From Holophagaceae bacterium (GTDB taxonomy: Bacteria; Acidobacteriota; Holophagae; Holophagales; Holophagaceae): a DNA stretch of 64,000 bases. Within the stretch, counting starts at the first letter, position 1. Every line of letters starts with the position of its first letter. Shown in pieces: positions 7,714 to 15,770 of this stretch. Where the stretch lies: NCBI GenBank assembly GCA_016720465.1, contig JADKKO010000004.1, positions 992,001-1,056,000 on the forward strand, read 5' to 3'. Under the pieces are notes generated by a model. The model worked only from the letters and a program-made list of their open reading frames with translations, searched no databases and was not told the origin of the DNA. Position numbers and translations under genes: made by a program.

Positions 7714-9056
7714 ATGGACCCCCGGAAAAAGCTTTTGATCGTGGACGACAATTCGCTCTTCCGGAAATGCGTCGCGGATTTCTTCAGGGACCGGTTCAAG
7801 GTGCTGGAGGCTGGAACCTGCGCGGCTGCGGATGGGTTCCTCGCGCAGGAATCCATCGACCTCGCGATCCTGGATGAGCAGCTTCCGGATGGCAGCGGCC
7901 TCGACCTCTGCCGGCGCCTGCTCAAGGCGAGCCCCTTCGCCAAGGTGATCTACGCGACGGCCTTCCCCACCTTCGACCATGTGGTCGATGCCCTGAAAGT
8001 GGGGCCCACGACTACCTTTCCAAGCCCTTCGAAGTCGCGGCCCTGGGCCACGCTGTGGACCGGTTGATGTCCTATTCGGCCCTCGAGCGGGTGGGCCGCC
8101 TGGAAGCCTGGCGGGCCCAGGCGGATGGCCATAGCGCGGTCCTGGTGGGCGGGTCCGCCCAGATGGCCGAAGTCAGGAAGATCGTCGGCCTCGCCGCAAG
8201 GTCCGATGCGTCCGTGCTCATCACCGGAGAGACGGGCACCGGCAAGAACCTAGTGGCCCGGGCGATCCATCACGCCAGCGCGCGGAGCGCGGCGCCCTTC
8301 GTGACGGTGAACTGCACGGCTTTGCCCGAGAACCTCATCGAAGCCGAGCTGTTCGGCTGGACCCGCGGAGCCTTCACCGGGGCGGTCGCCTCGCGCGAAG
8401 GCGTGCTGGAGATGGCGGAGGGGGGAACCCTGTTCCTGGACGAGATCGGGGAGATGCCCATGCACCTCCAGGTCAAGCTCCTGTCGGTGCTGGAGGACCG
8501 CATGGTCACGCCCCTGGGCGGCCGGGTGGGCAAACGGGTCGATGTGCGGATCGTGGCGGCGACGAACGCCATTCTGGAGAAGGCCATCGAATCCCGCCAG
8601 TTCCGTTCCGACCTGTACTTCCGCCTCAATGTGCTGCGGATCGAGCTGCCCCCGCTGCGCGAACACCTGGAGGATCTGCCGGAACTCTGCGCCTTTCTCC
8701 AATCCAATCAAGCCGGGCAAGGGCGGCCGCTTGCCGCCGAAGAGCTGGCCCATCTGGCGGCCTACGCGTGGCCGGGCAATGTGCGGGAATTGAGGAACGT
8801 CCTGGAACGCGCGTTCCTTCTGGATGCGCCCCCATCCGCCTTCCTGCCGGGCGGAGGGATCCCCGTGTCCGCCGCCGCGTCCCCGGACCTGGAGCCGGCT
8901 CCCCTCCTGACTCTGGAGGAATTGGAATGGCAACATCTCCGCCGCGCGCTCCAGCTTCATCAGGGCAACTTCACCCGCGCGGCCGAGGCGCTGCACATCT
9001 CCCTGTCGACGCTGAAACGCAGGATGAAGAAAGCTCCAGCGACCGGGCCAGTCTGA
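7714..9056 (+). CDS. NtrC-family sigma-54-dependent response regulator, frameshifted
   Basis: Three domains are split over two frames. The receiver domain starts at 7714 (IVDDNSLF; phospho-Asp in AILDEQLPDGSG). The frame breaks at the GGGG of 8001-8004; one added G restores VGAHDYLSKPFEV, including the conserved Lys, and continues into the downstream frame without a gap. The AAA+ domain has Walker A GETGTGKN, the sigma-54 contact loop GAFTGA, Walker B GGTLFLDEIGE and the arginine-finger region. A Fis-type helix-turn-helix ends the protein (NFTRAAEALHISLSTLKRR). As sequenced, an ATG at 8055 could still make a receiver-less activator. It is paired with the upstream kinase, and the next promoter at 9154 looks like a sigma-54 target. 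Confidence 0.8.
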
Positions 9057-9153
9057 CCTGCGCCGGTCGGACTGACTGGTCCATATTGAACGGGCGCTTT
9101 CAGTGATAATTATTAAAATATTGATAATAAATGGTTTAAATGTAAATAAATTC

Positions 9154-9169
9154 TGGCACCTCCCATGCT
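9154..9169 (+). promoter_or_regulatory. possible sigma-54 promoter
   Basis: TGGCACCTCCCATGCT matches the -24/-12 consensus TGGCAC-N5-TTGC-W at all but one consensus position (A instead of T in the -12 element). It lies about 26 bases before the ATG of the receiver/DUF4388/roadblock gene and just downstream of an NtrC-type activator gene, the right context for such a promoter. The stretch upstream (9106-9150) is very AT-rich. Transcription would start near 9180 and leave a short leader with a GGGAG ribosome-binding site. Confidence 0.45.
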
Positions 9170-9194
9170 CTGGTCCAGGCATGGGAGATTTGCC

Positions 9195-10373
9195 ATGACC
9201 CCCCCTCCCACCCTGCTGGTGGTGGACGACGAAGAGCTGTTCCTGAGGACAGCCTTGGACGGCTTTGCCGGATCCGCCCTGGACATGACCGTGCTCACCG
9301 CCAAGAACGGCAAGCTGGCGGCGCAGATCCTCGACGACCACCGGGTGGACCTGGTCGTGACGGACTTGAAGATGCCCGAACTGGACGGCTACGGGCTGCT
9401 GTCCCACATGAGCCGCCATCATCCCGGGGTTCCAGCCATCGTCATGACCGCCTTCGGCACGCCGGAGATCGAAAGCCGCCTCAGGGACCAGGGCGTCACC
9501 TGCGTGCTGGACAAGCCCTTCGATTTCCCACGCCTCCAGAACGCCGTGGCCGAAGCCCTCTCGGCCATGGCCAGCGGCCACCTCACCGGCATCAGCCTGG
9601 CCACCTTCCTCCAGATGATCCAGATCGAGCGGAAGACCTGCATGGTGCGGGTGGAGGCCAAGGGGGGCCAGGGACTGCTCCACTTCCTGGATGGCCAGCT
9701 GATCCACGCCCAGGCAGGGACATCCACCGGGGACGACGCGGCCCTGGCCATCCTCGCCTGGGAGGATCCCGCCATCGAACTGCTGAAGGGCCGCACCCCC
9801 GTTCCGGGACAACCCATGCGGTCCCTGCCCAACCTGCTGATGGAAGCCTGCCGCATCAAGGATGAAGCCCGGGTGTCCAGGGCCCCCGGCGTCGCTGAAC
9901 CTCTCTCCCCCGCTGATCTGGAAGATCCTCCGATCCTCCAGGTCCCTCCGCCCCCTCCCACTTCTCACAAGGAGCACGCCATGGCTGCTGCTGACAAACT
10001 GAAAGAACTTGCCTCGATCGACGGCTTCGCAGGCTGCGGCCTGTTCACTCCGACGGGGGAGCAACTCTGCCTCCTCGCCGCCGAAGGCGTGAACCTCAAG
10101 GAAGTCGGCGTCCTCGCCAACAATGTGCTGATGAACGCCCAGAAGGCCTCGTTGGAAATGGGGACCGGCCGGGGCCAGCAGGTGCACGTGGAAGCCGAGC
10201 ACGCCCACATTCTCGTGCGCTGCCTCAACGAAGGCACGGATCCCCTGCGTTCGATGCCCGGGAAGGCCCACATCCATATGGTCCTGATCCTGAAGGAGGA
10301 TGCGAGCATCGGCATGGCCAAACTCAAGATCAATGCCGTGATCGCCAAGATGGCCGAAGATTTCCGCGGCTGA
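9195..10373 (+). CDS. response regulator with DUF4388 and C-terminal roadblock-like domain
   Basis: A 392-residue protein. The receiver domain (1-115) has phospho-Asp D57 in VVTDLKMPELDG and the conserved Lys in LDKPF. A DUF4388 domain follows (about 118-210: LATFLQMIQIERKT, LLHFLDGQLIHAQAG), then a Pro-rich linker (about 235-262). Residues 263-392 look like a roadblock/LC7 fold (GFAGCGLFTPTGEQL), the fold of MglB-type regulators of small GTPases. The ATG at 9195 follows GGGAG; an earlier in-frame start at 9165 falls in the predicted promoter. A second ATG at 9981 (residue 263) has its own AAGGAG seven bases ahead and could give a free 130-residue roadblock protein. Polarity or GTPase signalling is inferred. 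Confidence 0.82.
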   Translation: MTPPPTLLVVDDEELFLRTALDGFAGSALDMTVLTAKNGKLAAQILDDHRVDLVVTDLKMPELDGYGLLSHMSRHHPGVPAIVMTAFGTPEIESRLRDQGVTCVLDKPFDFPRLQNAVAEALSAMASGHLTGISLATFLQMIQIERKTCMVRVEAKGGQGLLHFLDGQLIHAQAGTSTGDDAALAILAWEDPAIELLKGRTPVPGQPMRSLPNLLMEACRIKDEARVSRAPGVAEPLSPADLEDPPILQVPPPPPTSHKEHAMAAADKLKELASIDGFAGCGLFTPTGEQLCLLAAEGVNLKEVGVLANNVLMNAQKASLEMGTGRGQQVHVEAEHAHILVRCLNEGTDPLRSMPGKAHIHMVLILKEDASIGMAKLKINAVIAKMAEDFRG

Positions 10374-10388
10374 ACCCGCCAGCCCGTC

Positions 10389-10436
10389 CGGCGGCAGGGA
10401 TCCCGGCGAAAGCCGGGCCCCTGCCGCCGATTTTCC
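10389..10436 (+). terminator. rho-independent terminator after the receiver/roadblock gene
   Basis: A long GC-rich hairpin: GGCGGCAGGG pairs with CCCCTGCCGCC, with an inner stem CCCGGC/GCCGGG closed by a GAAA loop, followed by GATTTTCCC. It lies 16 bases after the stop codon at 10373, the expected place for the end of this unit. Confidence 0.65.
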
Positions 10437-10587
10437 CACGCAAATTATTGGTACCCTCTCGTTCCCACGGTTTTTTAAAACAGGATTGTCTTCAGGTATA
10501 CGCTGCTTGGTGACTTCGGCTTGGCGGCGGCGATGAACCAGCGAATGCCGGGACCGCCAGGGCAGCATTTATACGAAGGGGAACACC

Positions 10588-11727
10588 ATGGAATCCTTTC
10601 GCTGGGACAAACATTTCATCACCGGCCTGGAGGAGGTCGATAAACAGCACCACCACCTGGTGGACGTCATCAATCAGTTCGGCGAACTGCTGATGCGATC
10701 GGAAGGAGTCACCTTCACCGAAATTGAAAGGGTGTTCGGGGAGTTGGCGGCCTACGCCCAGTATCATTTCTCGGAAGAAGAGATGCTCATGGCCAATGCG
10801 GGGATAGACCCGCGCCACCTGGAGCACCACCGGCATGAACATGCCAATTTCCTGCATGAAGTGACGCAGATGCACGCCGGTGTTTCGCCGGAAAATACCG
10901 ACAAAGCCAAACTGCTGCTGAAGTTCCTCGTCTATTGGCTGGCCTACCACATCCTCGGTTCCGACCAGACCATGGCGAGGCAGATCGCCGCGATCAGGTC
11001 CGGGCATACCGCGGCCGATGCCTACCTGGCCGAGGAGCACATGAAAGAAGGGGCCGTAGAACCATTGCTCTACTCGCTCAACGGCCTTTTCGAGCAAGTC
11101 TCTGAACGGAACCGAGAATTGCTCCATTTGAACCAGACGCTGGAAGCCAGGGTGGAGGAACGCACCAGGGAGTTGGCCATCGCCAACCGGCGGCTGGAGG
11201 AAATCGCATTGACCGATGCGCTTACCGGCTTGCCCAACCGGCGCCATGCGATGCTGCGCCTGGCGCGATGGTGGGAGGAAACCAAGGACGGATGCGCGCC
11301 GCTGGCCTGCATGATGATCGATGCGGACGGCTTCAAGCAGATCAATGACAACCATGGGCACGATGCGGGGGATGAGGTGCTGCGGCAACTATCCAGGCAT
11401 CTGAGGTATTCCGTGCGAACGGACGACGTCGTATGCAGATTGGGAGGCGACGAATTTCTAGTCATTTGCCCCCGCACGCCGCTGGATGGGGCCATGCAGC
11501 TCGCCGAAAAACTGCGCCGGGTGGTGGCTGGGCTGAGCGTGCCCGCGGGCCATGGCGAATGGCGCGGCAGCATCAGCATCGGCGTGGCGGTGCGCACTGC
11601 GGGAATGGGGAGGGTCGAAGATCTGATCAAGGCTGCGGATGAGGGTGTGTATATCGCCAAGAAGCAGGGGCGAAACCGTGTGGCCGCGGAATCCCCAGGA
11701 AAAAAGGAAATGGTTCAACTCCTCTGA
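10588..11727 (+). CDS. hemerythrin-diguanylate cyclase fusion
   Basis: A 379-residue cytoplasmic protein. Residues 1-135 are a bacteriohemerythrin domain with the usual di-iron ligand spacing: VDKQHHHLVD, FSEEE, the HLEHHRHEH segment and AYHILGSDQ. A helical linker (about 160-205) leads to a GGDEF domain with the intact active site GGDEF at 286-290. The inhibitory I-site RTDD sits at 277-280, exactly five residues upstream. The domain pair suggests oxygen- or redox-controlled c-di-GMP synthesis with product inhibition, as known for hemerythrin-GGDEF proteins in other bacteria. The gene is monocistronic between a terminator on the left and a short spacer on the right. Confidence 0.9.
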   Translation: MESFRWDKHFITGLEEVDKQHHHLVDVINQFGELLMRSEGVTFTEIERVFGELAAYAQYHFSEEEMLMANAGIDPRHLEHHRHEHANFLHEVTQMHAGVSPENTDKAKLLLKFLVYWLAYHILGSDQTMARQIAAIRSGHTAADAYLAEEHMKEGAVEPLLYSLNGLFEQVSERNRELLHLNQTLEARVEERTRELAIANRRLEEIALTDALTGLPNRRHAMLRLARWWEETKDGCAPLACMMIDADGFKQINDNHGHDAGDEVLRQLSRHLRYSVRTDDVVCRLGGDEFLVICPRTPLDGAMQLAEKLRRVVAGLSVPAGHGEWRGSISIGVAVRTAGMGRVEDLIKAADEGVYIAKKQGRNRVAAESPGKKEMVQLL

Positions 11728-11766
11728 ATCTTTGGCGCCACTGATGGCTCATAGGTTTCTATTCTA

Positions 11767-12540
11767 TTGAATGCGATCTGTGTGAAAGTCCATCCAGTGC
11801 CCCGACAGCAACCGAGAACCCACGGCCCTCCTCCGCCGAGCAAGGGGCTGCTGAGCGACCTCCGGCGCTTCTTCCTGAACCGGCCGGCCCTGCCGACCCT
11901 GGTCCAGTTCCGGACCGAGGAGGAGCGGCAGAACTACAGCAAGCGGATCATGCAGCGGATCGGCATCGACGTCTCCGAGTACCGGATCCTGAATCTGCAC
12001 AAGATCGGCATCAACGCGCCTGTGCGGTACGTGTTCGAGGAACTGCTCAAGTGGAACGGCGATTCCACCTGCTGGCCCAACCACCTGGCGCAGGTGGAAC
12101 GCATCGATGGCCGCCTCGAAAACATCCGGCTGTTCCTGTGCGGCTGGAAGAAATACCCCTTCGGATTGCGCCGGGGGATCTTCGGCCTGAGCTTCATCCC
12201 GCTCTTCAACCTGAACGCGAAGCGGTTCCAGACCGTGCCGCCCTCCTCTGACTGCGACAACGCCCGGTACCTGCTCTACGAGTGCAGCGGCGGCTACCCC
12301 ATCGGGATCTTCTCCATGTACGCCCGCTCGTCCATCGCCGAACAAAATGAGACCGAGGCGACCCAGGTCTTCCTGGCGGTGGGGTTCAATTTCTACGGGA
12401 AGGAGCAGCTCTCCAGGACCAAGCTGGTGAACCGGACCTGGGAATGGATCCACGACCGGGTCACGGCGAACGTCATGAACCGCTTCAAGCAGCTCTGCGA
12501 GTGGCGGTTCAACCAGATCCAGGATGGACGCGGGCTCTGA
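11767..12540 (+). CDS. uncharacterised protein, possibly SRPBCC fold
   Basis: A 257-residue soluble protein with no signal peptide or membrane segment. I do not recognise a named family. The central part (INAPVRYVFEELLKW, then CWPNHLAQVERIDGR) resembles the opening of SRPBCC/polyketide-cyclase folds, where a strand and helix are followed by W-P and a beta sheet; the C-terminus is a long amphipathic helix (WEWIHDRVTANVMNRFKQL). The start is uncertain: TTG at 11767 has only a weak ribosome-binding site, and GTG at 11782 is an alternative. Codon use matches the neighbours, and the reading frame is uninterrupted. Lipid or small-hydrophobe binding is a guess from the fold. Confidence 0.6.
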   Translation: MNAICVKVHPVPRQQPRTHGPPPPSKGLLSDLRRFFLNRPALPTLVQFRTEEERQNYSKRIMQRIGIDVSEYRILNLHKIGINAPVRYVFEELLKWNGDSTCWPNHLAQVERIDGRLENIRLFLCGWKKYPFGLRRGIFGLSFIPLFNLNAKRFQTVPPSSDCDNARYLLYECSGGYPIGIFSMYARSSIAEQNETEATQVFLAVGFNFYGKEQLSRTKLVNRTWEWIHDRVTANVMNRFKQLCEWRFNQIQDGRGL

Positions 12541-12620
12541 AATAAAACACGCGGCGGGGCCGGTCCCCGGTAAACATTCCGGAGCTGGAACCGTAGCCCT
12601 GGTTCAGCCTGGAGCCCGCC

Positions 12621-13520
12621 GTGCGAACTGCCTTCTTCAATCAGGACCACCGCCTGCGCAATGGCTGGTGGATGCTCATCTTCATCGGATTCGTGGCGGC
12701 GGCGGGGCTGGTGTTCATTCCTCTCTCCTTGGGGCTGAAGAAGCTGGGCGTGTCCGGGGAATGGCTCCAGCCCGTGCCCTTCGTCATGACGCTCCTGGCC
12801 ACCTGGGGCTGCACGCGGCTCCGGAAGGAACCCCTGGCCAGCATCGGCTTTCATCTGGACCTGCGCTGGGCCAAGGAGATCGCCTGGGGCACGTTGATGG
12901 GCGCGGGGGTGATGCTCGCCGCCGCCGGGATGACCTGGGCCGCAGGCGGCGTGCGCTTCGAGCTGGACCCTGCCCGCAGCCTGAGGACCCTCGGCTATGG
13001 GTTCTACGTGATGCTGGTGGTGGGTTTTTTCGAGGAAAGCTTCTTTCGGGGCTTCCTTTTCCAGCGGCTGCTGGACGGCACCGGCGTCTGGGTCACGCAG
13101 CTCGTGCTGGCGCTCTTCTTCGCCTTCGCCCACTGGGGCAATCCGGGCATGCACGGCGCCACCATGTTCTGGGCCACCCTCAACATCTCGCTGGCGGCGG
13201 TGCTCCTGGGCCTCGCCTACCTCCGCACGCGCAGCCTCGCCCTTCCCATCGGCATCCACCTGGGCTGGAACTGGATGCAGGGGAGCGTCCTGGGCTTCGG
13301 CGTCAGCGGCAATGCAGGGAAGGGTTGGGTCCACCCGCTCTTCCAGGGCAAGCCCGAATGGCTCACCGGCGGCTCTTTCGGCCTGGAGGCCAGTGTCTTC
13401 GGCGTGGCGGCGGTGCTGATCAGCATCGCCCTGCTGTGGAAATGGAAGGGCTCGGCCGATGTCCCAGCCGATGCCCCAGCTTCCGCATCGCCGCACCTGG
13501 ATTCCACTGTTTCAATATGA
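12621..13520 (+). CDS. CPBP family intramembrane metalloprotease (CAAX-like)
   Basis: A 299-residue polytopic membrane protein of the CPBP (Abi/Rce1-like) family. The three catalytic motifs are present: FFEESFFRGFLF (E138, E139, R143), FFAFAHWGN (H171) and LPIGIHLGWNW with a late His. These residues bind the metal inside the membrane in Rce1-type proteases. The GTG start has GGAG seven bases ahead; no better start is nearby. About eight hydrophobic segments are visible. Family members process prenylated or other membrane peptides, or serve in bacteriocin self-immunity; nothing around the gene points to a substrate. The repeat mosaic begins six bases after its stop. Confidence 0.88.
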   Translation: MRTAFFNQDHRLRNGWWMLIFIGFVAAAGLVFIPLSLGLKKLGVSGEWLQPVPFVMTLLATWGCTRLRKEPLASIGFHLDLRWAKEIAWGTLMGAGVMLAAAGMTWAAGGVRFELDPARSLRTLGYGFYVMLVVGFFEESFFRGFLFQRLLDGTGVWVTQLVLALFFAFAHWGNPGMHGATMFWATLNISLAAVLLGLAYLRTRSLALPIGIHLGWNWMQGSVLGFGVSGNAGKGWVHPLFQGKPEWLTGGSFGLEASVFGVAAVLISIALLWKWKGSADVPADAPASASPHLDSTVSI

Positions 13521-13525
13521 ATTGG

Positions 13526-13921
13526 TCAACCTGATTACCCACGAGCCTCAGCCGGGGAAAAGTATCCCGCGAAGGGCCGCGAATAACTGCCATGCCACGG
13601 GTATTAGCTAGGCTGAGGCCGAGAAGGGGTGAAGGAAGGGCCGCGAAATCTCATTTGCCACACCAGCGCTTTGGCGACCAGGAGACTCATCATGGGCCAG
13701 CCTCGCGGATGGAATTCAGGCGGCCCGGCGACGGGCTCGCACAAAGGTGTGATCCGCGCCGGGCCGCCTGAATTCGCGGGCCAAGGGGCCCGCGGGCGCT
13801 GCGCGCCCCCGCGAAGCGATACCGGGTTGAATCACGTTTCGCGGCCCTTCGGCAGAGCGCAGCGGCTTTGCACCCCTTCGCGGGCACGCTTCGTCGGCTG
13901 AGATTGGGATAATCAGGTTGA
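13526..13921. mobile_element. MITE-like element with terminal inverted repeats
   Basis: The left end TCAACCTGATTACCC (13526-13540) is the inverse of GGGATAATCAGGTTGA (13906-13921) with one base inserted, and CTCAGCC (13547-13553) is the inverse of GGCTGAG (13896-13902). Inside are three copies of GAAGGGCCGCGAA (13571, 13635 and inverted at 13838) and the inverted pair GAAGGGGTG (13623) and CACCCCTTC (13871). A hairpin repeat (copy A, below) sits in the middle. There is no transposase gene. The arrangement suggests a small non-autonomous element, or nested repeats, lying between convergent genes. Confidence 0.5.
13698..13835 (+). repeat. multi-hairpin repeat element, copy A
   Basis: Perfect 19-base arms GAATTCAGGCGGCCCGGCG (13712-13730) and its complement (13757-13775) around a 26-base loop. 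Then follow a hairpin GCGGGCC-AAGG-GGCCCGC and a hairpin GGGCGC-TGC-GCGCCC. An outer stem TCGCGG/CCGCGA closes the set. The same order of stems, with different loops, is found at 24.8 kb (copy B). Confidence 0.75.
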
Positions 13922-13945
13922 TTAATAACTAAATAAAAAAGATTA

Positions 13946-14530
13946 TTATTTGTCCTGGTTCGGCAAAGCCGCTAGCAGATCTTCCACGCTCGCGCGCTGC
14001 TTGTAGTCCGGGTCCCCGAAGGCTTTCAGGATCCTGCGGTCCTGGCCGATGACGAAAGTGGCCGCCAAGGGCAGCTCCCCGCTGGCGTCGCCGTTGAATT
14101 CCGGAAGGAAGGTGTAGTTGGCCGGGGCCTTGAATACCAGGCCGTAGGAGCGGGCCACCTTGAGCCCGAGATCGCTGAGCACCGGGAAGGTGAGCTGGTG
14201 TTTCTGGGCCATCGCCTCGCCCTTTTCCGGCACCTGGGGCGAGACCGCCACGAGCGTGGCACCCTTGGCCTGGAAGCGCGCCAGGGCCTTCTGGTAGCTG
14301 CCCAGCTGCACATTGCAGAAGGGGCACCAGGCGCCGCGGTAGAAGGCCAGGATCACGGGGCCTTTGGCGAGCAGGGCCGAGAGCGCCACGGGCTTGCCGT
14401 CGGCGCCGGGCAGCGTGAAATCAGGGGCCAGGGCGCCTTCTTTCAAGGAGCGTTTCATGGCCGCCTCGGGCGTGGTTTCGGGGCGGGCCGTTTCTTGAAT
14501 GGCCGGCACCGGCATCGGAATCGCGAACAT
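13946..14530 (-). CDS. peroxiredoxin-like protein (AhpC/TSA family)
   Basis: A 194-residue thioredoxin-fold protein. The active-site segment is ILAFYRGAWCPFCNVQL with C69 and C72, so a CxxC replaces the single peroxidatic Cys and its T-x-x-C context seen in classical AhpC. This is the pattern of the peroxiredoxin-like subfamily with a YRGxWCPxCN motif. The N-terminal 25 residues before MKRSLKEGALAPDF are poorly conserved in type and the true start could be the internal Met at about residue 25. It probably reduces peroxides or acts as a thiol oxidoreductase in the cytoplasm. It stands alone, convergent with the repeat element. Confidence 0.82.
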   Translation of the reverse strand: MFAIPMPVPAIQETARPETTPEAAMKRSLKEGALAPDFTLPGADGKPVALSALLAKGPVILAFYRGAWCPFCNVQLGSYQKALARFQAKGATLVAVSPQVPEKGEAMAQKHQLTFPVLSDLGLKVARSYGLVFKAPANYTFLPEFNGDASGELPLAATFVIGQDRRILKAFGDPDYKQRASVEDLLAALPNQDK

Positions 14531-14690
14531 GGGTCACCTCACTCCTTCGGATGCCATCAGGAATTCATCTGTGACGAATTGGATAAACAGCACTTTAAGC
14601 ACGTTAAAGCTTTAATCAATGCAAGAAAGGCTTCCCGTGCTCCCCATCGCCTTGCGGCCCCAGGCTCCGGGTGTGCCAGAATGGCTGGCT

Positions 14691-15350
14691 ATGGCCGAAA
14701 CCCGCACGCTCAACGCAGCCACCGTGGGCCGCTACCTGGTGGAACCCGCCTCCCATCCCGCGCCTGGGGGCGCGGCGCCGCTGCTGGTGGGCTTCCACGG
14801 CTACGGGCAGAACGCGGAGATGCTGCTGGATGAGCTGCGCCGCATTCCCGGAGCCGGCGCGTGGACCCTGGTGTCCGTGCAGGCCCTCCATCGCTTCTAC
14901 AACACCAAAACGCAGGAAGTGGTGGGCTCCTGGATGACGAGCCTCGACCGTCACCAGGCCATCGGGCACAACCTGGCCTACGTGCGCAGCGTGGTTTCCG
15001 CGCTGCGGGCCGAAGGGGAGCCTGGCAATCTCGTGTTCATGGGCTTCTCCCAGGGCGCCGCCATGGCCTGGCGCGCCGCGGCCGGTTGCGGTCTCTGCGA
15101 CGGCCTCATCGTGCTGGGCGGGGATCTGCCCAAGGATGTGGCCGAAGCGGCCGACCTCGCGCTGCCTCCGGTCCTTCTGGCCCGCGGCGAGGCGGATGCG
15201 TTCTATGGATCGAACCAGTTCGAGAAGGATCTGGCCGTTCTCGGAACCCGCGGTGTCCCCGTGGAATCCCTCCAGTTCAAGGGCGGCCATGAGTGGAGCC
15301 AAGCCTTCCGCGAGGCCACTGGTCGATTTCTGCAACGGGTCCTCGCCTAG
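14691..15350 (+). CDS. phospholipase/carboxylesterase, alpha/beta hydrolase
   Basis: A 219-residue esterase of the phospholipase/carboxylesterase (YpfH/Est) type. The nucleophile elbow is GFSQGAAMA with S120, the acid RGEADAFYG with D169, and the base GGHEWS with H200. The oxyanion strand reads LLVGFHGYGQNAEML. The start at 14691 (MAETRTLNAAT) gives the normal length; an earlier in-frame ATG at 14619 would add 24 unrelated residues. Expected to hydrolyse short-chain esters or lysophospholipids in the cytoplasm. It is divergent from the peroxiredoxin gene and convergent with the damaged arsC. Confidence 0.88.
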   Translation: MAETRTLNAATVGRYLVEPASHPAPGGAAPLLVGFHGYGQNAEMLLDELRRIPGAGAWTLVSVQALHRFYNTKTQEVVGSWMTSLDRHQAIGHNLAYVRSVVSALRAEGEPGNLVFMGFSQGAAMAWRAAAGCGLCDGLIVLGGDLPKDVAEAADLALPPVLLARGEADAFYGSNQFEKDLAVLGTRGVPVESLQFKGGHEWSQAFREATGRFLQRVLA

Positions 15351-15388
15351 CGCAGAAATATCGACCACGAAAGACCTTATGTGCATCT

Positions 15389-15761
15389 CTAGAGCAGCTC
15401 CAACACCCGTTCCGCAGGCCTCGCCACCACGGCCTTGCCGCCGCGTACGACGATGGGGCGCTCCATCAGGATCGGATGCGCCAGCATCGCTTCGAGCGCT
15501 TCTTCATCACTGAGGTCGTGATCCGAATATTTTCCCTGGAACACCGCCTCGCCGCGCCTCAGCAGCTCACCCGCCTTCATGCCGAGCACCCCCCACCGCG
15601 CGGGCGGGGGCGGGGGGGCGGGGGGGGGGCGGGGGGGGGGGGGGGGGGCGGGGGGGGCCGGGGGGGGGGGGGGGGGTGCTGTCTGTTGGTCTGTGGCCTA
15701 TTCGCCAGGGCCGACGGGAGCAACGGGTGTTGTGGTAGATGCGGAAGGGAGTCGTTTTCAT
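15389..15761 (-). pseudogene. arsC: arsenate reductase-like gene (ArsC family) with its middle lost in a homopolymer tract
   Basis: The N-terminus (from 15761: FRIYHNTRCS) carries the ArsC active-site Cys. The C-terminus (ending 15389) has the family segment AHPILMERPIVV preceded by KAGELLRRGE. Between them, about 15590-15680 is almost pure G on the plus strand with scattered C, so roughly 30-35 codons are unreadable. The total span of 373 bases is close to the size of an intact ArsC gene (about 115-120 codons), which suggests that the middle has been overwritten rather than deleted. It starts nine bases after the TetR stop and may be co-transcribed with it. A genuine intact gene is likely in the organism. 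Confidence 0.7.
15590..15682. other. poly-G/C homopolymer tract, probable sequencing artefact
   Basis: A run of about 90 bases made almost only of G, with isolated C residues. It interrupts the middle of arsC without changing the expected gene length much. Poly-G stretches of this type are typical of signal loss in two-colour short-read sequencing, carried into an assembly or gap fill. It should not be read as biology without checking. Confidence 0.7.
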
Positions 15762-15770
15762 CGAATTCGA

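Noticed and set aside
8250..10568. Minus-strand open frame of 772 codons opposite the response-regulator genes
   Set aside because: It is the shadow of high-GC plus-strand genes: no ribosome-binding site, no domain, and composition (Gly/His/Gln/Arg-rich) typical of an antisense frame.
10441..10587. Possible c-di-GMP riboswitch before the hemerythrin-GGDEF gene
   Set aside because: I could not find the conserved GEMM core or its tetraloop/receptor elements in the leader.
12394..13496. Minus-strand frame of 367 codons opposite the CPBP protease
   Set aside because: Shadow of the membrane-protein gene; no motif or start signal.
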